From contig NZ_CP161920.1 of NCBI RefSeq assembly GCF_040819555.1, forward strand, positions 3,780,020-3,844,019: a DNA stretch of 64,000 nt, given 5' to 3'. The position numbers were made by a program, and so were the translations under genes. This DNA is from Nitratireductor sp. GISD-1A_MAKvit (GTDB lineage: Bacteria; Pseudomonadota; Alphaproteobacteria; Rhizobiales; Rhizobiaceae). Positions within the stretch are counted from its first letter, which is position 1. Every line of letters begins with the position of its first letter. The notes under the pieces were generated by a model. It was not told the origin of the DNA. It saw only the letters and a program-made list of their open reading frames with translations, and searched no databases. Of the stretch, positions 1 to 8,226 are shown one piece after another.

Positions 1-286
1 CGAGAGTGTTCATCGCAAATCCAGACGCAAGATCTCCCGTATCGAGATGCGAGCCGGAAACGCCAATCTGTCCGGTGGAATCGTCGTACCGGATTATCGC
101 CCATGTGAGCGGCGAAGCCCCTGGATCGAACCGGCAATCGTAGACCGACTCCGTAGCCTGCACAGTGACCGGGTGGAAGCCAAGCACCACGCCGGCGGCT
201 ATTGCAGCAAGCGTGGCCAACGTGCGCGCTATCTGGCAGCTTATCGGATCAAACATCGCAGGTTCAGCCGTTCGCGTTGGTATCAT
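1..286 (-). CDS. Partial secreted protein of unknown function (runs off the left edge)
   Basis: An open frame on the minus strand starts with ATG at 286 (alternative in-frame ATG at 256) and is still open at the window edge. About 95 residues are visible. Residues 19-46 form a typical signal peptide: a basic/polar start, an alanine/valine/leucine-rich core and a likely cleavage after VQA. The mature part begins TESVYDCRFDPG and has no motif I recognise. It lies downstream of traD on the same strand, so it is probably cargo or an accessory gene of the mobile element. Neither start has a strong ribosome binding site. The frame and signal peptide are seen directly; function is unknown. Confidence 0.5.
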   Translation of the reverse strand, partial: MIPTRTAEPAMFDPISCQIARTLATLAAIAAGVVLGFHPVTVQATESVYDCRFDPGASPLTWAIIRYDDSTGQIGVSGSHLDTGDLASGFAMNTL

Positions 287-496
287 GGAACGAAATGACG
301 AGCCGGATTTCGGAGATCAACGACCATGAGTCCGACCAAAAACCCGGCCACGTTATGTTCCCGCCTCCAATGGTCTGACGCAACTAGCACGAATGCCCTA
401 TGGGAATTGCATTCTGCACCAGCTACCTACGATATGATCAGCGATGGCGAGCAAGGGGCCGTCCACGTATGAGGTCTCCGCGCCGCCCGCCATCGA

Positions 497-763
497 TCAG
501 GCCCGATCCTGCTGCGGTTGAGTTCTGCCATATGCGCCTGCCGGACGCTCCATCTCGAACGCCGTCTTTCCGAGTTTCGTCCATGTATCGCGCGCATGGT
601 CGCCGTCCTCGCTGTTGAGCTTGTCAGCGATCCAGAGCAGCGCGCCGTAGATCATGGCGCGGTCGTCTCCGGTCAGGTCCACGATGCCCGCCTTGACGAC
701 GAGACCGCCGAGTTCGATCAGGTGGCGCGTTCGCTTGCGTCTCTCGACCTGCCACGTCCGCAT
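497..763 (-). CDS. traD: Conjugal transfer protein TraD (small, Ti-plasmid type)
   Basis: 88 residues, starting MRTWQVERRKRTRH. The basic N-terminus is followed by a helical IELGGLVVKAGI...DRAMIYGALLWIADKL core that resembles the small TraD proteins of rhizobial plasmids and also the preceding TraC, suggesting an old duplication. Its ATG follows the traC stop with one base between (TGA-C-ATG), so the two are almost certainly translated together. In Ti-type systems these small proteins are relaxosome or transfer accessory proteins encoded divergently from traA, as here. No traG coupling-protein gene follows in the visible sequence. The start was chosen for the tight coupling and family length; a longer upstream extension would overlap traC. 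Confidence 0.75.
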   Translation of the reverse strand: MRTWQVERRKRTRHLIELGGLVVKAGIVDLTGDDRAMIYGALLWIADKLNSEDGDHARDTWTKLGKTAFEMERPAGAYGRTQPQQDRA

Positions 764-764
764 G

Positions 765-1091
765 TCATGCCGCGCCCGTGCCGCCTGATGCCGTTTGCGT
801 GCCGCCCGGTTGTGTCGGAGTGCCGCCAGCGTCGCGGTCAGGCGCTGATGCAATTCGCCGCGACCGGCCCTGAAAGAACCCAGCGCCGCGCTTGGCCCAC
901 GCCTCCCGCTTTCCGGCATCAGTTGTTTCCGCCAGTACGATCAGCGCCCCGGCCAGTTCGTCAGCTGTGAGCGCATCAGCCCCGGTGGCGATGACCAGTT
1001 CGCCGAGTTGCTGCACCTTTCGCATTTTCAGTTCCCGCGCCTTGTCCTCAAGGGCCTTCAGTTCCGCGTCGTAGTCCCGTGGTTTGCGCAT
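765..1091 (-). CDS. traC: Conjugal transfer protein TraC (small accessory protein)
   Basis: 108 residues, starting MRKPRDYDAELKALEDKARE. An N-terminal charged coiled-coil-like helix is followed by QLGELVIATGADALTADELAGALIVLAET and then a polar Gly/Thr/Pro-rich tail. Length and composition fit the TraC/TraD-like family of Ti plasmids and related mobilisable elements. The ATG at 1091 has a good ribosome binding site (GAAAGGA, 6 bases upstream). It is divergent from traA across the oriT interval, the classic arrangement, and is expected to help TraA assemble at oriT. The assignment rests on family resemblance and context, without an alignment. Confidence 0.72.
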   Translation of the reverse strand: MRKPRDYDAELKALEDKARELKMRKVQQLGELVIATGADALTADELAGALIVLAETTDAGKREAWAKRGAGFFQGRSRRIASAPDRDAGGTPTQPGGTQTASGGTGAA

Positions 1092-1213
1092 TACGGTGTC
1101 CTTTCGCTGTCGCAAGTGGTTGATGCGGTAAGGATAGTTGCGCAGGTGGCGGAACGCAGTATTGTTGCCGGGACGGTCTGGCACGTGGCGGTCCATCCCG
1201 AGATTTTTTCGAG

Positions 1214-1246
1214 GGAGGGCGCGCTTATACGTCGTTCCGACGTGCG
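1214..1246 (-). other. oriT: Predicted origin of transfer (oriT, MOBQ/IncQ type)
   Basis: On the minus strand an inverted repeat, ACGTCG-GAA-CGACGT (1243 to 1229), is followed at once by TAAGCGCGCCCTCCC. The IncQ/Ti-type nic consensus is an inverted repeat followed by TAAGTGCG/CCCT, so only one core base differs. By analogy the nick would fall between 1220 and 1219 on the minus strand. The site sits in the 181-base gap between divergent traC and traA, the usual oriT position for this relaxase family. The repeat and core are seen directly; function is inferred. Confidence 0.75.
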
Positions 1247-1272
1247 CTTCGTCGTGCCAATGCTTGATCGCG

Positions 1273-4242
1273 ATGGCGATCTATCATCTTCACGTCAAGG
1301 TCATTGGCCGCAAGGCCGGAAGCAGTGCGGTGGCGTCCGCCGCCTACCGCTCGGCCTCGCGGATGCGCGACGAGCGCATCGACCGCGTGCAGGATTTTTC
1401 CAATAAACGCGGCGTCGTCCATTCCGAAATCATGCTGCCCGACAATGCGCCCGAGCATCTTGGCGACCGCGAACGGCTCTGGAATGATGTCGAAGCCTTC
1501 GAGGTCCGCAAGGACGCCCAGCTTGCGCGCGAGGTGGAGTTCGCCATTCCGCGCGAGATTACGCAGGCGCAGGGCATCGAGTTGGCGCGCGACTTCGCCC
1601 AAGCCGAATTTGTCGATCAGGGCATGATCGCCGATTTGAACGTGCATTGGGATTTTGCCGAGAACGGAAGCCCCAAGCCTCATGCCCATGTCATGCTCAC
1701 CATGCGCAGCGTGGACGAGAACGGGTTCGGCCCGAAAGTCCGGGACTGGAACCGCACCGAGATGGTGGAGCGGTGGCGCGAGCGTTGGGCCGAGCATGTC
1801 AACGAGCGGCTGGCTGAACTCGACATAGACGCCCGGATCGACCATCGCAGCCTTGAGGCGCAGGGGATCGGGCTCGAGCCGCAAAGCCAGATCGGCGCAC
1901 CGGCGCAGCGGATCGAAGGCGAAGGCGTCGAGGCCGCAGACCGCGCCGACTTGCACCGCGAGATCGCCCGCAACAATGGCGAGAGGATCATCGCCGATCC
2001 TTCCGTGGCGCTGGACGCGATCACACAGCAGCAATCGACCTTCACGCGCCGCGACATGGCGAAGTTCGCGCACCGCCACAGCGACGGCATCGACCAGTTC
2101 AACGAGGTCATGGGCGCGATGCGCGGTTCGCCCGATCTGGTCGAGCTTGGGCAGGACGCACGCGGCGAGGACCGCTTCACGACCCGCGACATGATCGAGG
2201 CGGAACAGCGCCTGCACCGCGCCGCCGAGGTGATGGCCGGGAAGGAATTGCACGAGGTCAGCGACCGCGACAGAGAGGCCGCACTTGCCCGCGCGGAAGA
2301 ACGCGGCCTTGTCCTGTCTGGCGAGCAGGCCGACGCGCTGGCGCATGTCACGGACGGGCGCGACCTTGGCGTTGTCGTCGGCTATGCCGGGACGGGAAAG
2401 AGCGCCATGTTGGGCGTGGCGCGCGAGGCTTGGGAGGCGTCCGGCTTTGAAGTCCGAGGCGTCGCCCTGTCCGGCATCGCGGCTGAGAATCTGGAAAGCG
2501 GATCGGGCATCGCGTCCCGCACCATCGCCAGCATGGAACACGGCTGGAAGAGCGGGCGCGACATGCTCACGTCGCGCGACGTGCTTGTCATCGACGAGGC
2601 GGGCATGGTCGGGACGCGGCAGATGGAGCGCGTTCTGTCCCATGCCGCCGAGGCTGGCGCAAAGGTGGCGCTGGTCGGCGATCCGCAGCAGTTGCAATCC
2701 ATCGAGGCGGGCGCGGCGTTCCGGTCTATCCATGAGCGCCATGGCGGCGCGGAAATCGGCGAGGTGCGCCGCCAGCGCGAGGACTGGCAGCGGGACGCCA
2801 CGCGCGATCTGGCGACAGGAAGAACCGGCAATGCCATCGTCGCTTATGACCGTCACGACATGGTGCATTCCGCTGAAACCCGCGAACAGGCGCGCGGCGA
2901 TCTGATCGACCGTTGGGACCGCGAACGGCAGGCTTCTCCCGACAGCAGCCGCATCATCCTCACCCACACCAACGCCGAGGTGCGCGAACTCAACGAGGCC
3001 GCCCGTGGCCGGATGCGGGAGGCTGGCGATCTGGGCGAGGACGTGCGCGTCACGGTCGAACGGGGCGAACAGCACTTCGCCAGCGGGGATCGCGTCATGT
3101 TCCTGCAAAACGAGCGCAGTCTTGGCGTGAAGAACGGCACGCTCGGGACCATAGAACAGGTCAGCGCGCAGAGCATGAGCGTGCGCACCGATGACGGGCG
3201 CGACATCGCCTTCGACCTGAAAGACTACGACCGGATCGACCACGGCTATGCCGCGACCATCCATAGGGCGCAGGGCATGACAGTAGACCGCACCCATGTG
3301 CTGGCGACACCGGGAATGGACGCCCACGGTAGTTATGTCGCCTTGTCGCGCCATCGCGACGGCATGGACCTGCATTATGGCCGCGACGACTTCGCCGGTC
3401 AGGACAAGCTCATCAACACCCTGTCGCGCGACCGGGCCAAAGACATGGCGACGGATTACGACCCGGCGCAGAACTATGCCGAGCGGCGGGGCATCACCGT
3501 CCATGCCCATGATGCTGCCGTTGAACAGGTTCATGCTCCGAACAATGCCGTTGACCGGATCGGCGACATCATTTTCAGCGTGCGCAAAATCCGTGACGGT
3601 GCGGAGGGGCCGGAAAGGGAGACGACCGGCAGGGGAATAAGGCAGGAGATCGAGGCGGTAGCACAGGACACCGGAATAGGCCCGGAAGACGCCTTGCGCC
3701 ACGCCCGCAGAATGGCGCTCATCCGCCATGCCCATGCCGTTGGCCAGGTCTTCAACGCCGAGGATGCCGGGAGCAAGGCCAGCCCCGCGCAATGGGATGA
3801 ACTGGTCGATGCCCGCAAGGTGTTCGATGCGGTGCGGCCCTATGGATGGCGGGATGCGGAAGCGGCCTATGCCAAGGATGAGGGTCTTGCCCATGAGGCG
3901 GGATCGGGCAAGGTCAGTCGCGCCATCCGCGCCCTGCAACTAGAAACCGAAATCCGCACCAGCCCGGAGCGCTGCGCGGATCGTTTCGTGGAACGGTTCC
4001 GCGACATCAAACAGAGCGGCGAGCGCCAATATGCGGCGGGCAATTATTCCGGCTATCACGCCGCGCGCGCCGAGATGGGCAACATGGCGATGAGCCTCGA
4101 ACGCGATCCCCAGATGGAATCCCTGCTCGAAGGCCGCAAGAAGCAACTCGGCATCAGCATGGATTTTGACTCAGGGATGAGACTCGGGCGTCAACTTGCC
4201 CTCAGTCACGGCCTCGGCCGAGGCCGAGGCATCGGATTGTAG
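1273..4242 (+). CDS. traA: TraA conjugative relaxase-helicase (MOBQ family)
   Basis: 989 residues from the ATG at 1273. I preferred this start over the upstream one because MAIYHLHVKVIGRKAGSSAV is the canonical N-terminus of Ti-type TraA. The first ~240 residues are the MobA/MobL relaxase domain, with the metal-binding histidines in SPKPHAHVML (about 135-141). A RecD/TraI-like helicase follows, with Walker A GYAGTGKS (about 370) and Walker B VLVIDEAGMVG (about 438-448). TraA nicks oriT, binds the 5' end and unwinds the transferred strand. It is slightly shorter than the ~1100-residue Ti TraA. The last residues are a low-complexity GLGRGRGIGL tail. No mating-pair genes are visible, so the element may be mobilisable rather than self-transmissible. 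Confidence 0.93.
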   Translation: MAIYHLHVKVIGRKAGSSAVASAAYRSASRMRDERIDRVQDFSNKRGVVHSEIMLPDNAPEHLGDRERLWNDVEAFEVRKDAQLAREVEFAIPREITQAQGIELARDFAQAEFVDQGMIADLNVHWDFAENGSPKPHAHVMLTMRSVDENGFGPKVRDWNRTEMVERWRERWAEHVNERLAELDIDARIDHRSLEAQGIGLEPQSQIGAPAQRIEGEGVEAADRADLHREIARNNGERIIADPSVALDAITQQQSTFTRRDMAKFAHRHSDGIDQFNEVMGAMRGSPDLVELGQDARGEDRFTTRDMIEAEQRLHRAAEVMAGKELHEVSDRDREAALARAEERGLVLSGEQADALAHVTDGRDLGVVVGYAGTGKSAMLGVAREAWEASGFEVRGVALSGIAAENLESGSGIASRTIASMEHGWKSGRDMLTSRDVLVIDEAGMVGTRQMERVLSHAAEAGAKVALVGDPQQLQSIEAGAAFRSIHERHGGAEIGEVRRQREDWQRDATRDLATGRTGNAIVAYDRHDMVHSAETREQARGDLIDRWDRERQASPDSSRIILTHTNAEVRELNEAARGRMREAGDLGEDVRVTVERGEQHFASGDRVMFLQNERSLGVKNGTLGTIEQVSAQSMSVRTDDGRDIAFDLKDYDRIDHGYAATIHRAQGMTVDRTHVLATPGMDAHGSYVALSRHRDGMDLHYGRDDFAGQDKLINTLSRDRAKDMATDYDPAQNYAERRGITVHAHDAAVEQVHAPNNAVDRIGDIIFSVRKIRDGAEGPERETTGRGIRQEIEAVAQDTGIGPEDALRHARRMALIRHAHAVGQVFNAEDAGSKASPAQWDELVDARKVFDAVRPYGWRDAEAAYAKDEGLAHEAGSGKVSRAIRALQLETEIRTSPERCADRFVERFRDIKQSGERQYAAGNYSGYHAARAEMGNMAMSLERDPQMESLLEGRKKQLGISMDFDSGMRLGRQLALSHGLGRGRGIGL

Positions 4243-4379
4243 AGCGTAGAACCATCCTATTTACCGCCGTTTCTACGCTATACTACTACGACACCTAAAT
4301 AATTGTTGCACAACGATAATTCGTTGCTCTCACTGGTCTCTGCAATCGTCAGAAACAACCAGCAGGAGGCAGCACGACC

Positions 4380-4607
4380 ATGCGCCAGCCAGACCGTATC
4401 GTCCGCCTGAAGACCGTTCTCGCCCGCACCGGCCTGTCTCGATCCACCATTTACCGCAAGATCAAGGAGGGCACGTTCCCGCCCCAGATCAGGATCAGCG
4501 CCAACGGCGCGGGATGGAAGGAATCCGACCTCAACCGCTGGGTCGCCAACCCTGCCGGATGGCGGCAGCGTTCGTTCAACGAATTCGACTTCCTCGATGA
4601 CTTCTGA
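4380..4607 (+). CDS. AlpA-family helix-turn-helix regulator
   Basis: 75 residues. The IVRLKTVLARTGLSRSTIYR segment followed by KIKEGTFPPQIRIS is the AlpA/MerR-like winged helix-turn-helix found in phage P4 AlpA and in many integrative elements, where it activates excision or integrase expression. A strong ribosome binding site (GGAGG) lies about 9 bases upstream of the ATG. It is the first gene of a tight run (AlpA, hypothetical, antitoxin, toxin, integrase) after traA. The acidic tail ends FNEFDFLDDF. A role in switching on the downstream recombinase is inferred from family and context. Confidence 0.85.
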   Translation: MRQPDRIVRLKTVLARTGLSRSTIYRKIKEGTFPPQIRISANGAGWKESDLNRWVANPAGWRQRSFNEFDFLDDF

Positions 4608-4866
4608 TCGCAGCGACGACCACAAGCCGGTGACGGCATCCCGTTCCCGGAACGCCAAACGACCGCCCACGGCGTCGGAGCAGCTTGAGGAATTGTTGGG
4701 CTATCCGTGGCCATTCCCCGGCAGGCCGCCCAAGCACGACCTCAGCACATGGACCGTTACCGACGACTGGCCCGACCCCGTTCCGGTAACAGAAGCCGAG
4801 ATCGAGGTGTTCGAGCGATGGTTCGGAGACCTGTTCGATGAACTCTATGGCTCATCCGATCCTTGA
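4597..4866 (+). CDS. Small hypothetical protein in the mobile-element operon
   Basis: 89 residues. The ATG lies inside the end of the AlpA gene (11-base overlap), which points to coupled translation. The protein is hydrophilic: a basic Ser/Arg-rich N-terminus, a central proline/tryptophan-rich stretch (YPWPFPGRPPKHDLSTW), then an acidic C-terminus EIEVFERWFGDLFDELYG. There is no signal peptide or membrane segment and I do not recognise a domain. The position suggests a conserved partner of the AlpA regulator or integrase in this type of element. No function is assigned. Confidence 0.65.
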   Translation: MTSDRSDDHKPVTASRSRNAKRPPTASEQLEELLGYPWPFPGRPPKHDLSTWTVTDDWPDPVPVTEAEIEVFERWFGDLFDELYGSSDP

Positions 4867-4872
4867 TAAATC

Positions 4873-4885
4873 CGGCAATATGCCG
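4873..4885. promoter_or_regulatory. Imperfect dyad upstream of the toxin-antitoxin pair
   Basis: CGGCAATATGCCG has 4-base GC arms around an AT centre, followed immediately by TATATATT and then the AAGGAG ribosome binding site of the antitoxin gene. DUF1778 antitoxins usually repress their own promoter through short dyads, so this is a plausible operator/-10 overlap. The dyad is short and could be chance. Confidence 0.3.
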
Positions 4886-4911
4886 TATATATTCCTTCAA
4901 GGAGATCAACC

Positions 4912-5202
4912 ATGCCCAGACCCGCAAGTGAAATCGAAACCGCACGCCTTGAGGCGCGCGTTCCCGTCCATGTCTATGAGCAGATGCAGCGCGCGGCCAA
5001 GCTGCGCGGCATGACACTGACGGGCTATCTCATCGCCACGGCTGGCGAGGATGCCCGCCGCACGGTCGAGGAAGCCGATGTGCTGCGTCTGGCGGCCGAG
5101 GATCAGGTGCGCTTTGCAAAGGCGCTGATAGACCCGCCCGCGCCCAATGCACGTCTGGCCCGCGCCGCGAAGCGTCATGCTGACCTGATCGCGCCCCGGT
5201 GA
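4912..5202 (+). CDS. DUF1778 (TacA-like) antitoxin
   Basis: 96 residues. The N-terminal segment TARLEARVPVHVYEQMQRAAKLRGMTLTGYLI is a ribbon-helix-helix DNA-binding fold of the DUF1778/TacA type. The C-terminal part (about 60-96, VLRLAAEDQVRFAKALIDPPAPNARL) matches the toxin-wrapping tail of these antitoxins. A strong ribosome binding site AAGGAG precedes the ATG. The stop overlaps the GTG start of the GNAT gene (GTGA), as is usual for these pairs. It neutralises the toxin and represses the operon by family analogy. Likely role: stabilising the integrated element. Confidence 0.9.
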   Translation: MPRPASEIETARLEARVPVHVYEQMQRAAKLRGMTLTGYLIATAGEDARRTVEEADVLRLAAEDQVRFAKALIDPPAPNARLARAAKRHADLIAPR

Positions 5203-5714
5203 TTGCGAGGTTTGCGATAGAGGCGCTGACCAAGGCCCACCAGCGCAAGACGTTCTCGTGCGGCAACGAGCGGATAGACCGCTATTTCCGCGAGACGGTC
5301 ACGCAGGACATGAAGCGCCGATACGCGACCTGCTTTGTCGCCCGAGACCTTGAGACCGACCGCATTGCAGGTTTCTACACGTTGTCATCGAGCAACGTCC
5401 CGCTGACCGCCGTGCCCGAGCTGCTGGCGAGCCGGTTGCCGCGCTATCCGACCGTCCCGGCCGTTTTGATAGGCTGGCTTGGACGAGACCAGTCCTATGC
5501 CGGGTTTGGACTCGGAGAGGTATTGCTGTTCGACGCCATCAGGACCGTCGCCGAAGCGCCGATAGGCGCTCACGCCATATTCGCCGACGCTATCGACGCG
5601 AAGGCCGCAGCCTTTTACGCGGCCTTCGGCTTCACGCCGCTGACTGACCGGCCCAATACCCTTTATCTGCCTGTTGCGACCGCACAGCGCCTTTTGTCGG
5701 GAGAAGCCTCATGA
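5199..5714 (+). CDS. GNAT-family toxin (TacT-like aminoacyl-tRNA acetyltransferase)
   Basis: 171 residues with a GTG start at 5199 that overlaps the antitoxin stop by four bases. The N-terminal FSCGNERIDRYF is the hallmark of GNAT toxins paired with DUF1778. The acetyl-CoA loop appears as RDQSYAGFGLGEVLL and the C-terminal FYAAFGF motif is intact. Characterised relatives acetylate charged tRNA and block translation. The gene appears complete, so the module should be active. Its TGA overlaps the ATG of the serine recombinase (ATGA), joining toxin and integrase in one transcript. The exact tRNA target cannot be told from sequence. Confidence 0.9.
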   Translation: MIARFAIEALTKAHQRKTFSCGNERIDRYFRETVTQDMKRRYATCFVARDLETDRIAGFYTLSSSNVPLTAVPELLASRLPRYPTVPAVLIGWLGRDQSYAGFGLGEVLLFDAIRTVAEAPIGAHAIFADAIDAKAAAFYAAFGFTPLTDRPNTLYLPVATAQRLLSGEAS

Positions 5715-7651
5715 CAATTTCGAGCAATGGCGAATCTTCGCATCGGGTGATGCAGCGCGCCGCCCTCTATCTTCGTGTCTCGACGGCGCGGCAGGCCGAG
5801 CATGACGTGTCGATTCCCGACCAGAAGCGGCAGGGCGAATCCTATTGCGAGTCACGCGGGCTGCAACTGGTCGAAACCTTCATCGAACCGGGCGCATCGG
5901 CGACCAATGACCGTCGCCCCGAATTCCAGCGCATGATCGAGGCGGGAACGTCCAAGCCCGCGCCCTTCGATGTGGTCGTGGTCCATTCGTTCAGCCGGTT
6001 CTTCCGCGATCACTTCGAGCTTGAGTTCTATGTCCGCAAGCTGGCGAAGAACGGCGTGAAGCTGGTTTCGATAACACAGGAAATGGGGGATGACCCCATG
6101 CACGTCATGATGCGGCAGATCATGGCGCTGTTCGATGAATACCAGTCCAAGGAAAACGCCAAGCACGTCATGCGGGCCTTGAAGGAGAATGCCCGCCAAG
6201 GCTTCTGGAACGGCTCGCTTCCCCCTATCGGCTACCGCACCGTCGCCGCCGAGCAGCGCGGTGCGAAGACCAAGAAGAAATTGGAGATTGATCCGCTGCA
6301 CGCCGATACGGTGCGGCTGATCTATCGTCTTGCGCTGGAAGGCGACGGCACCACCGGACAGATGGGCGTCAAGAACATCGTCTCGTATCTCAACAGCCGC
6401 CGCATCTTCACCCGCGACGGCGGACGCTGGGGCATCGGTCAGGTTCACCGTATTCTGACCCGCCGCACCTATATGGGCGAGCATGAGTTCAACAAACGCT
6501 CCAAAACCAAGGAATTGAAGCCGGTCAGTGAGATCGTGACGGTTCCGGTCCCGCCGATCATCGACAGCGAAACCTTCGAGGCAGTGCAGAAGCTACTCAA
6601 AGCCCGCAACCCAAAGGTCATGCCCGCCCGCGTCATCAACGGCCCAACCATGCTGACCGGCCTGATCCATTGCGCCAAGTGCGGTGGAGCCATGACCATC
6701 CGCACCGGCAAGGGCGGGCGCTATCGCTATTATGCCTGCTCCATGAAAGCGCGACAGGGTCCCACCGCCTGCGAGGGCATGGCCGTGCCGATGGAAAAGC
6801 TGGACGATCTGGTCGTCAATCACCTTGAAAAGCAGCTACTCCAGCCCGAGCGGCTGGAAACCGTTCTTGCCGCCGCGCTCGACCGCAGGGAAGAACACGC
6901 CGAACGCCGCCGCGAGCACATCGCCGAGTTGAACAAGCGCTCAGCCGAATCGGAATTGCGCCTCAAGCGGCTCTATGACGCCATCGAGGCAGGTGTTGCC
7001 GATCTGAACGATCCGGCGCTGAAAGACCGCATCGACGGTCTCAAGGCCATCCGCGATCAGGCCAAGGCCGATGCAGCGCGCGCACAGGCCATGCTTCAGA
7101 ACACAGGACAGAAGGCGGTGACGCCGCAGATGCTGCGCAAGTTCGCCGCAACCGCCCGCGAGCGTATCCGGCTGGAAGGCGGCGGCTATCGCCGCGACCA
7201 CCTGCGCGCACTCGCTCAGCGCGTCGAGGTCGCGGAGGGCGAGGTTCGCATCATGGGATCGAAGTCCCGGCTGCTACAGACGCTCGTGGCGGGAAGTGGC
7301 GTAAACGCAGTGCCCACTCAGGGACTGAAGTGGCGGAGAGAGAGGGATTCGAACCCTCGATACGGTTTCCCGTATACACGCGTTCCAGGCGTGCGCCTTC
7401 AACCACTCGGCCACCTCTCCAGGCGCGGCTTTTTCAGCCTTGCGCGAGGCTCATCTAGTCGAAATGAACGCGAATGCCAAGTCCAGTCTGTGACAGTTTT
7501 TGCAATTTGCTGTGTTTTCCTGTTCCTGAAACGGGCAAAGGCTCGACCTCACGGGCAACGATTGCCATCCTGCATGGCGCAGCCTATGTCTCGCACACAG
7601 TCGTCCGCCTGCCGAACCTGTCGCAAAACGAGGAAGCGATGTTTCGCGTGA
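5711..7651 (+). CDS. Large serine recombinase (element integrase), reading through the tRNA-Ser attachment site
   Basis: The N-terminal resolvase/invertase domain begins [20 protein letters not shown], with the catalytic serine in RVST (about residue 25) and later arginines in [14 protein letters not shown]. It is followed by a recombinase domain ([13 protein letters not shown], about 165-180), a zinc ribbon (HCAKCGGAM...YYACS...ACEG, about 320-355) and a coiled coil (about 390-460). This is the full large serine integrase layout. The natural core ends near residue 535 (7315). Beyond that the frame crosses an antisense tRNA-Ser (7331-7420) and continues into chromosomal DNA to 7651, so the last ~110 residues are probably host-derived. 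It overlaps the toxin gene by ATGA. Confidence 0.9.
   Translation: MTISSNGESSHRVMQRAALYLRVSTARQAEHDVSIPDQKRQGESYCESRGLQLVETFIEPGASATNDRRPEFQRMIEAGTSKPAPFDVVVVHSFSRFFRDHFELEFYVRKLAKNGVKLVSITQEMGDDPMHVMMRQIMALFDEYQSKENAKHVMRALKENARQGFWNGSLPPIGYRTVAAEQRGAKTKKKLEIDPLHADTVRLIYRLALEGDGTTGQMGVKNIVSYLNSRRIFTRDGGRWGIGQVHRILTRRTYMGEHEFNKRSKTKELKPVSEIVTVPVPPIIDSETFEAVQKLLKARNPKVMPARVINGPTMLTGLIHCAKCGGAMTIRTGKGGRYRYYACSMKARQGPTACEGMAVPMEKLDDLVVNHLEKQLLQPERLETVLAAALDRREEHAERRREHIAELNKRSAESELRLKRLYDAIEAGVADLNDPALKDRIDGLKAIRDQAKADAARAQAMLQNTGQKAVTPQMLRKFAATARERIRLEGGGYRRDHLRALAQRVEVAEGEVRIMGSKSRLLQTLVAGSGVNAVPTQGLKWRRERDSNPRYGFPYTRVPGVRLQPLGHLSRRGFFSLARGSSSRNERECQVQSVTVFAICCVFLFLKRAKARPHGQRLPSCMAQPMSRTQSSACRTCRKTRKRCFA
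7331..7420 (-). tRNA. tRNA-Ser (anticodon GGA)
   Basis: The minus strand folds as a class II tRNA. The acceptor arm is GGAGAGG paired with TCTCTCC (one G-T pair). The D arm is present, the anticodon stem CACGC/GCGTG encloses loop CTGGAAC with anticodon GGA, a long variable arm follows, the T arm contains GGTTCGAATCC, and the 3' CCA is encoded (7331-7333). The 3' end faces the serine recombinase, marking this as the probable integration site of the 1-7.3 kb element; the tRNA remains complete. Confidence 0.97.
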
Positions 7652-7950
7652 TTTTTCGAGCTTTGGCCTTTTTCTCCCTGGCAGTCGCCGTCATCATGGC
7701 GGTGATCGATGCAACACGCTCGATAGCGGCTTCCGCGCTCACCTTCACGCCGTTGAGGGAAAGCTGGTCTTCCGTCTCTCCCGAGACGCTGAACCAGTTT
7801 CAGATGCTGATCCAGCAGCACACGCTTCCGATGCTCTGGGATCCTGTCCTTGTGTCCGTTCTCAACATGCCCGGCTGGGCGGTTTTTGCTGCTCTGGCTG
7901 TTCTGTTTCTTGCGCTCGGGCACCGGCGCCGGAGGCCGACTTTCGCCTGA
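7639..7950 (+). CDS. Small membrane protein of unknown function
   Basis: 103 residues, starting [19 protein letters not shown] with ribosome binding site GAGGAAG. There are two hydrophobic segments, about residues 5-25 and 77-95 (the latter in GWAVFAALAVLFLALG), ending in a basic HRRRRPTFA tail, so both ends are probably cytoplasmic or near the inner face. The middle is a soluble ~45-residue loop. It is the first chromosomal gene after the tRNA and overlaps the read-through end of the recombinase by 13 bases. I do not recognise a family; short two-helix proteins of this kind occur widely in Rhizobiales. Confidence 0.7.
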   Translation: MFRVIFRALAFFSLAVAVIMAVIDATRSIAASALTFTPLRESWSSVSPETLNQFQMLIQQHTLPMLWDPVLVSVLNMPGWAVFAALAVLFLALGHRRRRPTFA

Positions 7951-8226
7951 TTTCCCCGCGAAAACGGAAATCCCTCGGGCTGCGGTCGATCAGGGCAGCG
8001 CCAGAAGCGACGTGTTTTCCGGATGGTCAAAATTCCGCGTGAAATTTCAAATCAGCCATGCAACAGTGCAAGCAGGAGAAGAGTGAACCGCTTTTCTCAT
8101 GCCATCCCTGCCAGTCCATGGCCGGCGGCGGAATGCTCGCAAGGGCGCGGGAAGAGACGAGCCTTTCAGGCCGTAGCACCCGTGGCAAAGAACGAGAGAA
8201 AATACAACCGACAGGGTGTGGATCAC

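Noticed and set aside
400..496. A short minus-strand frame after traD (MAGGAETSYVDGPLL) as a traG remnant
   Set aside because: It is only about 30 residues with no similarity to the TraG N-terminus that I can recognise; evidence is too thin to call.
1225..3939. A 904-codon open frame antisense to traA
   Set aside because: It mirrors the high-GC relaxase frame, has no family resemblance, no suitable ribosome binding site, and would cover a clearly real gene.
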